Shown here: in pieces, positions 29,712 through 41,047 of the stretch
Layout of the letters: every line of letters starts with the position of its first letter
Numbering within the stretch: the first letter of the stretch is position 1
From: Roridomyces roridus
Lineage: Eukaryota > Basidiomycota > Agaricomycetes > Agaricales > Mycenaceae
DNA length: 64,000 nt
Direction: 5' to 3'
NCBI GenBank assembly: GCA_029378245.1
Contig: JARKIF010000015.1
Span: forward strand, 682,001-746,000
Program-made: the position numbers and the translations under genes
Notes under the pieces: model-generated
The model's input: the letters and a program-made list of their open reading frames with translations, nothing else
Told to the model about the DNA's origin: nothing
The model's database searches: none

Positions 29712-30063
29712 GAAGAAAGAGGCGAAAAGAAGCTGATGGCTGAGGTAAGCACGTCACGCATTGTTGAAGTTAGATGAAACAGTGGCAAACAATTCACTTG
29801 CTCTTGCCATCAATGACGTTGGTACCTCCCCTGGACCAGAACGCCCAGTTGCCAACCTCGCGCTTCCTCCGCGCTTCTCCTTCTCTCAAGCGCATTCTTC
29901 AGCAAGTCGCGCCAAAAATTCCGTTGACTTTGCGAACGGAACCTGGGCTTCGTGGGGATTGAGGATGGACGAGAATCCGAGGGCCGGGCTTTCTGGCCGG
30001 CATCCGTTCGCCAGTCTACATACATACACCGAAGTCTACAAAATAAAGGCCGGCGGTGCAATT
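29712..30063. other. Intergenic, holding an IRG GTPase relic
   Basis: Between the MYND pair and the large membrane-protein gene. The only recognisable content is the relic described at 29856-29914. Confidence 0.5.
29856..29914 (-). pseudogene. Relic of an IRG-like GTPase C-terminus
   Basis: The minus strand encodes WRDLLKNALERRRSAEEARG, matching LRDLLKDALKRRGVAEKAKG, the end of the IRG-like protein at 19603-21057. The 59-base match is gap-free, and most differences look synonymous or conservative. No P-loop or other upstream part of the domain was found nearby, so a 3' fragment is the best reading. Confidence 0.5.
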
Positions 30064-33000
30064 TTACGAACCACTTGACGACTCCTGCTCTTGAAATTCC
30101 TCATTTCCTGGTGGGACATAGCGCCGCGGACCCGGGGAAATGGGCCTTCCACCCTCTCTTATCCACTCATCCACAAACGAGTGCGAACCATCCCGAGATA
30201 TCCAGATACGCCGAAGAGCACACGGGCCGCCCGACTCGGTGGTTGAGTTCCAAGTCTTGAAGCTGATATCGAGCTGGTGAACTCCCGGCGATGCCACTTC
30301 CACAGTGAAGCTTGCATGGGTGTACTCGGGCCCCTCGCTGTCCAGTGGCGACAACCCAATCGCGTTTGAGAAGGTCAACTCCGCTCCGTCGAGTGCCCAC
30401 GCCACGCGACCCGGGCCTGCCGCCTCGAGAGTTGTCGCGTTTTGCAGCGTCACCCTAAAAATCCCGGCTTCAGCGGTTTTGAACAGCAGGATACTCGTGT
30501 CTTGGGGTTCGCTCGAAAATGGTATAGAAATGCAGGCCCCTTGCGCACGCGCTTCTGATGGAAACCCAAACCAAAAGACGGCGTCCTCCCCTTCGGGAAT
30601 GGGGGTATTCGCAGCCCAAGTGCGACGATTCTGCGACAGGACGGTTGATAGGCGGGTATAGGACTCGGGATCCCGGTAACCGTGAAAGCTGACCCCAAGA
30701 ATATTCGAGTTGGCCTCGGCAAGAGTGATGAGGTCCGAGATCCACTCCCCAGCGCAGTTCAAAATGGATGCTTGTGCGTTGATCCTGTACAACGCCGCCG
30801 GCATATCAGGCGTCCGTCGACGCTTTGCCCAGTAAGAGAAATCAAACACAGTGCACCCAAGATCCAGCATGACCCCGAGCAAACCCTCGTCCTCCCTCAC
30901 GAGACAGTCTGGATATCGGCAGAATATCGCCGAGACCAACTTGAGTTCAAATGTCGACGGAGACAGCTTGCGCCAGAAAGCCAACCTTTCTTCCGCCTGA
31001 TGTTTAAGCGCCGTCCATATATCCTTGGCAATGAAAGGTGCTTCCTCCGGAAAGGTATCCCACAAGATCCTCGCCGTGTCGTCGTCCACATCCCTGATCT
31101 CCACGTGCATCGCGTCCCGAATGGAATATTCCTCGACGGACCGTGGATCCGAGTAGCGTCGCACCCCGGAGGAGTATTGCTTCATCCGTGCAGTGACGGC
31201 TGCGTTACGCGCATCACTGGCTCGGTAAATCTCCAGCCGCCTTGCGTCAACGTATATGGGATGCACATCAAGCCCGCGGCCAGGGTAGGTGCGCTCCAAG
31301 AGAAGCTTCTCGAACGCAAAGCTCTGCCCGATCAACACCCACTCCACAGCCAACCGGAAGCTCAAAAAATCCTGCGAACTATAGCTCGCGGTGCTTTGTG
31401 GGAGCTCTCGAATGCGTGCCACCTGCTCTGCGTAGAAATCCTGCCTCCACTGCCGCGCAGCACGCTGGGAGCGGAGATACGCCTCGTCGAAACCAGTCAG
31501 CCCGGGCGTCTCGTCTCCTCCGAGCTCGCTTCGATGAGGCTGCCAGCCACGTCTAGTCCCCAAGACAAATCGATCCCGCATACATGCCCCACTCCGCCGA
31601 TCCTCGCCGCTATCGTCTGCGAATGCGCTTCGATAGCCCAGAAGCGGTCTGATCGCGTAAACTGGTGCTTCGTGTCGATAACGTGCTCGTATTTCGCCAT
31701 CATGAGCCCCATCTCCTGGTTCTTGGTCACCGTAGCGGCGTAGACGAGGCTCTCCCAGTATGGATCCCGGCCTCTACTACCGCAGTGATGCGTGAGGACG
31801 TATGCGTAGCGGGACTCGAGGTCGAGGACGGTGGTGAGGAGGAGTTTGTGTGCGAGTTTATAGCGCGGCCAGCGCCCGGGTCCGTCCAGACCACCAGCAA
31901 GTGTGTAGAAGATGGCCAGGTGATGGTCTGGGTCAGAGAAACGCTCCGTCGGACCCGCGTATGGAGATATGTAGTCGAGAAAAACGCTGTCGTTGATGAT
32001 GATGAACGGCTCTGGGTCGCTCACGGGCAGTCCCAGATATGAGGGCTTCCGCAACGCGATCGTCTCCGGGTAGTTTTGGCCCGTGGTGATAGTCGGAGAC
32101 CCCGGGATGAGGTTAAGGATGATGCGGAGGCCAGTTCGCTCGTCCCATCGGGGGTTCCATCCCCAAATGAAGATGCGCAAGAGCGCGAGAGCGACTTCAC
32201 CGCCGAGCCATGTATAGGTTGCTTTCGACGTTGTACCTTGGACAACGGTGAAGCAGCCGAGGTAGCCAACCGCAGTGGACCCAATACCCAGGAGCAAGAG
32301 TGATTGTAACACCCGTAGGAGAATAGTGGATGGCCACGGCCTAACGTCGCTGCTGTTGACTGGATCGGTCGGCGGGATGAGGGTTTGCCAGAGAATTTGT
32401 TGGAGACGAATCTGTACGATCATCTGCGCCACGAAGACGGAGAGTGCTGACCCAACGATACGCAGGAGTGGGTAAGTCCACGCCGGTGGGGATGACGGGG
32501 ATCGTGCGCCGAGGATGATGATATGGATATAACACTGAGGATGTAGATGTAAATGAATTTCATGTAACGAAAACAAATCACGTACTTTGGTGTGTGAATC
32601 CGATTTCACGTAGATTTCATTCACCTACCCAATTCACGTATTTCTGCAGTTCACAATGAAAGTACGTGAATTTCACAGTCAAGAAAATACTGCTGATCTG
32701 ATACACATCCTTGCTCTGAAGCTCCTGGTTGTGCATACAACTGTCAACCTCCAGTCCGTTGCTGTTGTCGACTGGTCGAGACAAGGTTGAAAGGAAATGC
32801 GCGGCGGATTGGCGGTGGAGCAAGATGATGTCTTCGCTGATCAGTATCATCCAGCTCTCTTCCGTCTCCCACCACCTGCTGGACCTTCCATTCATAGGCC
32901 CGTGTCCTGCATCGACCATCCCCACCCTGCCCTATATGCCCACCGCATCCTCAGGCCGCCCCTCTGGCTTCGCTGGCTCGAATCCTCGGGGCCGGCTGCG

Positions 33001-34467
33001 GATTGGAGCTCAACTGAATTGGCCCCACCGGGCTCCACCACCAAACGGAGAAGATGTGGATACAAGTAGAACGCACTGGCGACCACCCACACGCGACTCT
33101 CTCTCTCTTCCCTCATGTCCCGCTTGCTGCTTCCGGGTCCGATCCCGACTGGAACAATTCTCAAGTTTCGCCGGTCTCGCGTGCCTCGGGCCTTCACTAC
33201 TGCTCGATGAGCATCTCCGACGGTTAGGTGTGCTGTTGCATCGGTTGGGCTGCTCGTGCTCAGGTACGCCGTCGCATTGCGACACTTCTTGTATCATGTT
33301 TCGCTCATCTTGCACCAGAAGCGGTGGTATGGGAATCAACACGCCGGTATGTTCTGTATATCTTGTCCTCTGTCGACAAGCTACTGACACACATCTGCAT
33401 AAACGACGTCCCTCATTCTCACTCTCCCCTTCCCTCGATCTCGGCTGCATCGGTGCCAGGACCCCCGCACCCTCTTTTCGTCGGATGACGAAGGACGGGA
33501 CAAGGATGGAGAGGTTGTCCGCGATGGAATGGGGCGATCGAACGGCGGCAGTAGCACCTGAATCCCTGTATATTCAATCTAGTAAAACAATGATTCTCAC
33601 TGAACTGCTTCGTCAAATTCACTGAGTTTAGAACTACATCATTCTCAATCACGGTACACTCAAATGAACTTCACCAATGAGGGTACGTGAATGCCTTTCC
33701 CTGATGTGTTCACGATTTATAGTGAACGACAAGGACCTTGAATTTCATGGAATTGTCATGAAATTCATGGCTCTCTTCTCGTGAAGTTCACGGGTATATC
33801 TACGTGGGCGATCTCCATGAAATTCATGACAATTGGGGTCCTCAGTGTAAGGTGTCATGCTCAGGCACGACAGGCCGAATGTAGAGATGGCGAGCCAGAG
33901 ATTCCACGAGGAGTAGTCGAATTCCAGGATCACTTGTTCCTTGCTGATGTGCTGGTACTCGAGGAGTTTCAAAAACTTGGTCGCAGCAACGAATTGATCG
34001 TTTCCGAAGTCATCGTTTTGGCTGGAAACCCTCTGTACTTTGCGTGGAACCTTGTTGAACGTGGATTCGGGATCGGGGAGCGAACGATGCAGCTCTTTCC
34101 CGATCATGGCAGCAATAGATCCCTCGAGATTGAAGCCGGCGTCTGCAAGCATCTGAGCAAGCCGGGGAGAGAAGCTGGCGCAGAGAATCGTCGCCCCGGC
34201 CTTCACTATACCCAAACACCCGAAGATCGAGAGAGGTGTTGCTGCCGCGTAGAGAAAACCACCAGTCAGTGCCTCGCCAACGTGTCTTTCACATTGATCT
34301 GTGCCGACGATCGGGAGAAAGGCTGATATGTCCTGGATCCCAGACACCAGTGCGTTGCCGGGAGTCGGGTCAGACATGGAAAACTCGATGTCTGCCGGGG
34401 TGTGAGATCGGGAGGAGAGCAAACGACCACCAAGTGGCACCCACCAAGTTCGGCTTGGATTCGGCAC
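30064..34467 (-). pseudogene. Large Agaricomycete membrane protein, split by a transposon
   Basis: This is a gene of about 1,000 codons of an uncharacterised membrane-protein family. The N-terminal exon (34467-33851) contains DPTPGNALVSGIQDISAFLP, IVGTDQCERHVGEAL and GFLYAAATPLSIFGCLGIVK. The middle (32529-31584) has helices such as TYPLLRIVGSALSVFVAQMI and LLGIGSTAVGYLGCF. The C-terminal exon (31539-30064) is joined through a 44-nt intron 31540-31583 (GTATGC..GGCAG), giving GGVGH + PHRSELGGDETPG, and ends EEFQEQESSSGS. A 1,315-bp CACTG-ended element (32533-33847) interrupts it. Deleting the element plus one TSD copy restores SMTPYIHIIILGARSP in frame. The start could be 34467 or 34377. As the DNA stands the gene is disrupted unless the element is spliced out. 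Confidence 0.8.
32533..33847. mobile_element. 1,315-bp CACTA-like non-autonomous transposon
   Basis: Perfect 9-bp terminal inverted repeats CACTGAGGA/TCCTCAGTG are flanked by a 3-bp target duplication TAA (32530-32532 and 33848-33850). Subterminal zones of about 150-250 bp on both sides are filled with variants of ACGTGAATTTCA and ATGAATTTCATG in both orientations, as expected for transposase-binding repeats. CACT(A/G) ends, a 3-bp duplication and subterminal repeats are the hallmarks of the EnSpm/CACTA superfamily. PIF/Harbinger also uses 3-bp TWA duplications and remains an alternative. The interior open frames show no transposase motifs. Confidence 0.8.
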
Positions 34468-35751
34468 AGGGGGAGCGGAGACTCGGTCAGGGAGGATGGA
34501 GAGCAGTCTGAATGCTGCGTCAACACGTTGAAAGCTCGTCGAGCAGAGATTGACTCCCCTTGCGAAAGAAGGGATGGACGCGCTGGCAAAGATGATGCCA
34601 AGACACCGCCATCAATTGATCACGAATGGGCGGCATTGATGGCGTCAATGGACCACGTGACTATCCGTTCGCATGCGTTTCCACCGTTTTGCCCTGAGAT
34701 CTGGGTTCCTGGATCGAAATTTCTGCTGACCGCCGACCCTCAGACATGGTTGCCGACCCATCGCCGAGGCACTAAGTTCCACGTTCGTTCTGCGTCCGAT
34801 TGATTATCAAGCGCCAGTCCAAGACTACCTTTCCCGGATTCCATTCTCTGCCTCACGAGAGGATTGAGTGGTTTCCGCTGCCCACGGAGTCATTCGTTCT
34901 GGAACTCTAACGGAAGTCGGCGAAAAGTGAACGGTGTTTGATGTATGTAAGTTGGCCATTCCGGGAGTACAACCAAGAACTCGAAACTTTGGGGACGGCA
35001 GTGCATAATGCATTGCAAGAAGAAAAAACATTTCTTCCCAGCAGAGGCATGTACGGCGCCGGCGTGAAGCTATCGGGGGGGGAGACCATCTCGTATGTTC
35101 AACCACTTCGATTCCCAACTTCATTCTGTTCCGATGATAGATGAATTTCGATCGGGGATCTGCACTCGCCCGAGCCCGAGGTACTGCGTAACGTCCACAA
35201 ACTTAGCTTATTCCAGTTTTAGCTCGCATTCCTTCTGGAATCGGTGTGACTCAGTGACACGCCGAACGATCCGCCTTCATAATTCATTCGAGCTGTCTCT
35301 TGAAGGCGTGGGCAGTGTCTCCGTCTTGCAACTTGAATTTTCAATGAACTCGGCTGGCGCTCCGCCAATGCTCCAGATAGCCCAGTCCAGATACTCTGAG
35401 GTTTTTTGTCAGTGACAGGTCTTTCCATTTGCGCGTGAGACGTTTGCCGTGGGGATGGGTACAGAATTAGCGCCTCGGGTTGGATTTGGATAAGAGCAGT
35501 GCTGGTGGGAGAACGGCAGGGAGAATGGTGGAATTGGAGCTATAATGCGGATCACAGACGGTGTATGTAATAGAGACGGTCTGGCAACGGAGAGAATGAA
35601 GAGCCGGAGTCTGAATCCGGTTTCATAGCTGTACATCCAACGTATGGTTGGAAGGCTCGAAGCGCGGTCAAAAATATTGAAGACGGTGGCCGAGCTTCAA
35701 GTCGGCGTTGACGTCGGAACAGAGTTGAACTGCGAACATTCTATGTACTAC
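34468..35751. other. Intergenic, about 1.3 kb
   Basis: This may contain an unrecognised 5' exon of the disrupted membrane-protein gene. Nothing else was supported. Confidence 0.45.
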
Positions 35752-35774
35752 CTGGCGTCTAAGCAGTGTATATA
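35752..35774 (+). promoter_or_regulatory. Shared promoter module: CTGGCGTCTAAG + TATA
   Basis: CTGGCGTCTAAG (35752-35763), five bases, then TATATA (35769-35774), 78 nt upstream of the ATG at 35847. The motif and spacing match those before the paralog at 23959. Confidence 0.7.
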
Positions 35775-35846
35775 GGGAAGCAGGTTCCAATCGAGCACCA
35801 CCAGCCCAGTTACCTTCCCCTGTCCACAAACCCCGCAGTTTCAACG

Positions 35847-36538
35847 ATGTCGAACTACGGAGAAGACATGCTGCTCACTCTTCGCCCTCTGAACCTCTCG
35901 TTACAAGTCCAGTCGACGTCGGCGGCAGTCGATAGGTTGCACCAGTCAGCTCCATCCTCACCCAATTGCACGGTAGCTGATGATTTTTCCTGCAGGGCAC
36001 TTGGAACGCAAAGGATTCCCCATCACACCGCCCAGTGCCTACAGACGCTTCAAAAGGAGATCGAGGCTCTGCGTCAAGTTCTCGGGGTAAGCACAAACAA
36101 TTCCGGAATTCTCCCATGTAAACTTATATGAGCTCTTACAGTTGAGCGGCCTACACCAGGCGCCCACCTCCCGTAAGCACTTTCTATATGGACGAAGGAA
36201 AATCGAGCTCTGACCGGAACCGCATAGCGATCAACCAGCTTGCCGAACACGCCGTGCTCACACTCTGGGACGAGATACCGCTACAATCACTAGCTCAAGC
36301 ACACAAGGAAAGAGCTCAAGAGCTCATGCACGACGGGCAGAATGATCACCAGGTTTACATTGAGTGCGTCAAGTACCTCCACTTGCACCCGACCAAGGAT
36401 GGTCCCGATTTTGTAAGTTTGCAGCCGCATCTCTTCACTTTTGTTGCTTAGGCTAATGTGTGGCCGAAGACCCAGATGAAACGACGGGTGAGAACCTTGG
36501 AACATCATCTCGCTGGACGGCCGCAGGGCGGATATTGA
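35847..36538 (+). CDS. Small five-exon protein of unknown family, copy 2
   Basis: This is a paralog of the gene at 23959 with identical architecture. Exon 1 is MSNYGEDMLLTLRPLNLSLQ with AAVDRLHQ. Exon 2 is ALGTQRIPHHTAQCLQTLQK with EIEALRQVLG. Exon 3 is LSGLHQAPTS. Exon 4 is AINQLAEHAVLTLWDEIPLQ, then SLAQAHKERAQEL and HQVYIECVKYLHLHPTKDG. Exon 5 is TQMKRRVRTLEHHLAGRPQG with GY and TGA at 36536-36538. The most conserved core is TLWD(D/E)(V/I)PLQ and QVYIEC.KYL.LHPTK, which includes a conserved Cys. There is no signal peptide or transmembrane helix. The two genes face the same way 12 kb apart, with different genes in between, so this is a dispersed duplication that kept its promoter. Function unknown. 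Confidence 0.75.
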
Positions 36539-37134
36539 GTGCCGAGTTGCCGTGAAAAGATGCCGAAAAACCGGGCGTGGCTCGAGTCCCAAAAACCTGT
36601 TTTCTGTACATATTCGGAGTCCATATCTGGCCGCCTCTCCCTCGGCATACATGAATCAGACGTGCCGCGGACTCGATGATGCGAGATCACTGAATCAGAC
36701 ATGATTGGCAAGGGAGCACGTGCCACCAAAGAGCACGTGGCACTTCTCGCTTGTCCCAAGCTCCCAGCAACGCCTCTCCGGAGCAGCGCATTCTCTGTCT
36801 CTCACTCTCCCGGGCCTGTGATTACTTGGTTGCCTATGGTCCTTCTCCCCTCTGTCGAACCTCGGGGCCTGGGAGGCCGACTGGGCCACGACGGCAGATC
36901 GACGGTCAAAGTTCCAGGTGCCTCCTTTCAAGATTCAAGATGTCCGTCTCCGCCGGACCCTTCGATGCCATTTCTCGCCGTCTCTAGTCAGCAGACCATC
37001 ACTAAGCGAGGCCGACTCGAAGTATCCCAACATATCGCAATTTCGAAGTCCGATGGCACCACCTGTCGCAGGCCTATTATAAGTAGCCGCCACTCGGATT
37101 CCCACCTCACGTCTCTACACTCTCCCATTTCATT
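36539..37134. other. Intergenic, promoter of the 2OG oxygenase at the right end
   Basis: No gene was recognised. A TATA-like TATTATAAG occurs at 37075-37083, about 55 nt before the next ATG. Confidence 0.5.
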
Positions 37135-38758
37135 ATGCCTGTCCCTGTCCCCGTCCCCGAGCTCGGAGCCTTCACGTATGTTGCGGAAACCAAGGCGAGC
37201 GCCTTCTACTCTACTCTACTCCTTGGCCAGCGCTAATCGCGCCGACGATGTACAGGAGCCCCTCGACTGGGCCGACCTCGTCACCGTGGACCTGAGCGCC
37301 CTTTCCACGCCCGAAGGCAAGAAGGAGCAAGCAGCCATCCTCATCTCTGCCGTCCGCGAAAAGGGGTTCTTCTATGTAAAGAACTTTGGGATCTCGCAGG
37401 AGCGAGTGAATAGGCAGTTCGCGATTGGGAAACGGTTCTATGAGCTGCCGGTAGAGGAGAAGGTGAGGTATATTCCGCGGGGGTTGGGTGAGTTTTGACC
37501 TGGCTTTGGATATTTGCCTGCGATTGCTGATGAGGGAACCGCGTAGATGACGGGCAGTTCAATGGATACGTCCCCGCTGGACGCAGATTGTGGGTTGTTG
37601 TTTCCCTGCTGGCCTTCTACGACTGATCAATTCTCAGCATCGACGAGGAGAAGAAGATACCCGACCAGATGGAAATTTATAACATTCCAAGTACGTCCAT
37701 AGTGCTGCTTGCCGGTGTATCCCACGCATCGTCACCCAGAATTCAACGGAGACTTTCAACATAACCATCCCGCCCTGATTCAAGAGAACATTACCGAGAT
37801 CGAAGAATTCGCCAGGGTGGGCAGATATTCTTCTCAATCCGACATCGAGATGGAGTAGTTTGCAGGCTCTCCATACAGAAGTCCTCGACCCGCTACTTGT
37901 GCTACTCGCCGTGGCGCTCGAGCTTCCTGAAGACTATTTCACGAGCATGCATCAATATCAAGTCAAGAGTGAAGTAAATATCTTGCACGTTCTCTCGCTT
38001 GTATTCACCGATCATAGGACCACCTGCGATACATGCGGTACACGAAATACCCGCCCGAGGTGCTTGCGAAATTGAAGAATTGGCTCCAAGGCCATACCGG
38101 TATGTCACCCCTCCCCCCACCCCACACCTTTAGCGCTGACCCCAACGGACACAAAGATCTCGGGACCTTCACACTCCTCTTCAGGCAACCCGTTGCAGCG
38201 CTGCAAATCCGAGACCCGGGGACCAACGAGTGGAAGTGGGTGAAACCGATGGATGCGACGCTCACTGTGAATGCATGTGATGCACTGGGGTTCCTGACTG
38301 GCGGGTATGTGAAGAGTACCATTCATCGGTGAGTTGACTTCTTTTCCAACTCTTGGCGCTTGATGAGACGGGAATTAGGGTGACGGTGCCCCCGAAGGAT
38401 CAGCAACACGTCGATCGGTTGGGGTTGTTGTACTTTTCTCGGTTAGTGGCCGTGTCCATGTCATTCGTTGGGTTAATTCGGACGCAGGCCGCACAACGAC
38501 ATCAAGCTCACGACGATTAAAGACTCGCCCGTCCTTCAGCGGGAAGGGTACACGCAGAATCAGTTCGAGCAGACGGGGAATTATGTTCCTACTATGGAGG
38601 GTCCGTACCTACTCGAGAGCGGCTGAGGGATGCTGACACCAAAAGCAGAGTGGACTTTTGCCAAGCAAAAATGGCAACGCACGAAAGCCGAGGCGGTCAA
38701 GAACGATCATGATAAGGCGTTGATTTTGCCTGGGTTTAACGAGCAACCGTATGCATGA
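37135..38758 (+). CDS. 2-oxoglutarate/Fe(II)-dependent dioxygenase (IPNS-like)
   Basis: This is a non-haem iron oxygenase of the isopenicillin-N-synthase-like group, which hydroxylates or desaturates small molecules using 2-oxoglutarate and oxygen. The start MPVPVPVPELGAF is followed by an exon with LDWADLVTVDLSALSTPEGK and REKGFFYVKNFGISQERVNR (the DIOX_N domain). Then come GQFNGYVPAG, IYNIPKFNGDFQHNHPAL and LLVLLAVALELPEDYF. The catalytic core assembles as LKNWLQGHT + DLGTFTLLFRQPVAALQI, giving the iron ligands of the HxD motif (H-T-D). The distal His is in KSTIHR, and the co-substrate Arg lies in RLGLLYFSR. The protein ends LPGFNEQPYA at TGA 38756-38758. There are about nine exons. The first intron's acceptor could not be placed in perfect phase, so the N-terminal junction is uncertain. 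Confidence 0.87.
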
Positions 38759-38900
38759 GGGAAGAGTACTTACGACTCAACTGTACATCAGACCCTGCAT
38801 GTCCTGGGTTCTTGTATTTCACTACTACTAGCGTAGCCGGATCATTCCCGCGACATCGGGTCACAAACGTGACACTTCTTTTCTGCTTCTTATCTTGCCG

Positions 38901-39480
38901 ATGCAGACGCCCTCAGAACCCCTCTTCAGAGGCGTATTATATCACATTCGGCTTGCTGGTGGCTCGAAAAGCTCCACCGCCCTTGCTTTGCGCCGCCTGC
39001 TGGACGAGCACGGAGGAAAGGAGGCGGATACTCAAGCAAGGCCACACGTGTCGTAACCGACGCGACCAAGTACAAGAAGCTTAGAACCTTGAAACCATTC
39101 CAGATGCCCGGAGTGTTAGTGACGGTAATGCTCGTGCGTTGTCGGTTTCCTCGTATAACTGATTGTGTAGGCAGAGTGGGTATATAGCTCCATCGAAACG
39201 GGCGTCAAACGACCGTGAGTGCACCGTCGAGCGGAACACGTATTATCTATTCACCGATTTCCATAGCTCTCAGTATTATCCCCCCGCTCCTCTACAGCTC
39301 CTCTCGTCCGTGGTCCTGAGCCCGCACCCCGGGGTGAGCTGTTACTTCAGTTGTACCACAGGAAGATGACCAAGACGGTTTCAGAGCGGCATTTCGAATT
39401 CGTGGACTCGCATCCTGCAAACACTCGCCGAGTTGGGCGGAGAGTGGCTCGAGACTCCGATGACGCAGAGTACCCATTAG
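38901..39480 (+). pseudogene. BRCT-domain protein, copy 1 (damaged)
   Basis: The ATG at 38901 gives MQTPSEPLFRGVLYHIRLAG with GGSKSSTALALRRLLDEHGG, the start of a BRCT fold (F-x-GV). The frame then loses one base near 39040. The next frame carries ATRVVTDATKYKKLRTLKPF with QMPGVLVT. A spliced exon gives AEWVYSSIETGVKRP, containing the conserved BRCT tryptophan. Further exons give LLSSVVLSPHPG and WTRILQTLAELGGEWLETP, ending at a TAG at 39478-39480. BRCT domains bind phosphopeptides in DNA-damage signalling. An inverted second copy lies at 42850-43415. The missing base suggests a pseudogene or sequence error. Confidence 0.6.
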
Positions 39481-39512
39481 TGTCCGAGCATGCGAGGACG
39501 GATCTCGTCACC

Positions 39513-41047
39513 ATGACTCCCAAATCGTTCCTCGATATTGTCACAAGCCGGGAGCGTCTGCCGCATCCGCCGCACTGCGTCGTCGACGGGCAGAGCGTAT
39601 CCAGGGCTCATTTCTTTTGTCACACACTGCTTGGTCAGAAAACCGGTTCAAATGCCCCAACCAGGCCGCACGTTGCGTCTGTCCTCACCCTCCCGTGGCT
39701 TCCCTACGAAGTTGTTGCCGAAATATTCCTCAATTTCAAGCAGGATTCTCTCGCTAAACCGGGCCCGTCGCTCGTGCGTTCTCTCTTGAAACTCACGCAC
39801 GTATGTGGTCGCTGGCGGCTCATCGCACACTGCACTTCGGAGCTCTGGACAGATATACATCTCGACTTCCATGCCAAAAGGCCCTATCGGCGCCTTCTGA
39901 ATATCATCGCACAATGGATGGAGCGTAGCTCTCCGCGGGCACTGTCGTTTTACGTCCGGAGTGTCTACTCCCGTGCTCACAATCCCGTCGTCGACTTTAT
40001 TCTGGCAAATTCATCCCGCATTTGCGCTCTGCATCTCGAGCTCCCCCAGGAACATTTTCTACCCCTGCTCCAGAAACCGCCCGCGACATTCCCTTTGTTG
40101 GAGAAGTTGACTCTCGTCGTCATTCCGAATGCAGCCACGGACTACGACCCTTACGATGGACAATCACGTGCAGAGTACCTAGCTCAGGACTTTGTACGAT
40201 ATGCAGACGATGACGAGGTCGACCCTCTGTGGACCGGGGTTTCTACTCCAATCAGCGTGTTCCAAAATTCTGCCGGCCTTCGCGCTTTCTGTCTCGATGC
40301 TCATGGCGTGTTTGGCCCATCGCTGCTTTCTCTGGCGTCGTGGAACAATCTCACGGATATCGATTTGGATTTATCGCACTTGGTGTATTAGACGTGGCAT
40401 CGTTACTCCCCATGTTTACAAAGGCGAGGCGCCTCATCTTCAAGATGGACACCACACAAGGCGTGTTCATGCCTACTATTGCGCCAGTCACCTTGCCCAT
40501 CGAGGAATTCGAGTGGGTCAGTTTTGATGTCGACGACACCACAGCCCTCGCTCCCCTGGTCCTGCCCCGGCTCACGTCTCTTGACCTGCGCGAGGGCGTT
40601 GAGGCCAATCTATTCGCCCTCCACTCCCGTTCCGCAATCAAGCTAAACGCCCTCATCCTCACGTTCTTCGAGCTCACCGTTCCCGGTTTTTCGGCATTCC
40701 TACGCGACATGAGTTCGCTGACCGCCCTGGCGCTCTACCAATGCATTTCCATCACAGACGACTTTCTCGAATGCCTCGTGTATAACCCAAGCACGCGCAC
40801 TGTGCTTCCGCAGCTGGAAAGACTCATCATGGCCACCGACCACGCGCACTTCTCCGAGCGCGTTATGATGCGTATGATTGATTCGAGGTGGACGCGTCAG
40901 GACCCGCCGACGCCGCTTGTCAAGGTGCGCCTGACGCGGTCGGATATGGTCGAGAAATCCCCCAGGAGCCGGCGGGAGCATAGTGAGGTGTTGGACTGGG
41001 TTGTACGGGTTGTTGAGGCGGGTCTGGAGTTGGATTATTCTCATTGA
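39513..41047 (+). CDS. F-box protein, copy 1 (one frame break)
   Basis: A basidiomycete F-box protein, expected to be a substrate receptor of SCF ubiquitin ligases. The start MTPKSFLDIVTSRERL is followed by the F-box VLTLPWLPYEVVAEIF, then LLKLTHVCGRWRLIAHCTSE with LWTDIHL, which has the typical VCxxWRxIA and LW signatures. The remainder is leucine-rich-repeat-like (RICALHLELPQEHFLPLLQK, LTSLDLREGVEANLFAL, LTALALYQCISITDDF) and ends VVEAGLELDYSH at 41047. Near 40363-40371 the frame changes: LTDIDLDLSHLVY ends in a stop, whereas GFIALGVLDVASLLP continues one frame over. The inverted copy reads NINFGAIPLGVLDAASLLP without a break, so one base is missing here. The upstream MTKTVSERHF extension overlaps the BRCT frame and is probably not part of this protein. 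Confidence 0.8.

Noticed and set aside
32729..33625. Plus-strand open frame of about 298 codons inside the CACTA-like element
   Set aside because: Composition is low-complexity (Ser, Pro, Arg), there is no transposase motif, and it overlaps subterminal repeats; considered non-coding.
32533..33847. Reading the 3-bp TAA-flanked element as PIF/Harbinger
   Set aside because: TAA duplication alone would fit, but CACTG termini with dense subterminal repeats fit CACTA better; kept as an alternative only.
39351..39512. Upstream extension of the F-box protein (MTKTVSERHF...)
   Set aside because: In another frame the same bases encode the conserved tail of the BRCT protein, and the paralog supports a start at M(T/A)PKSFL.
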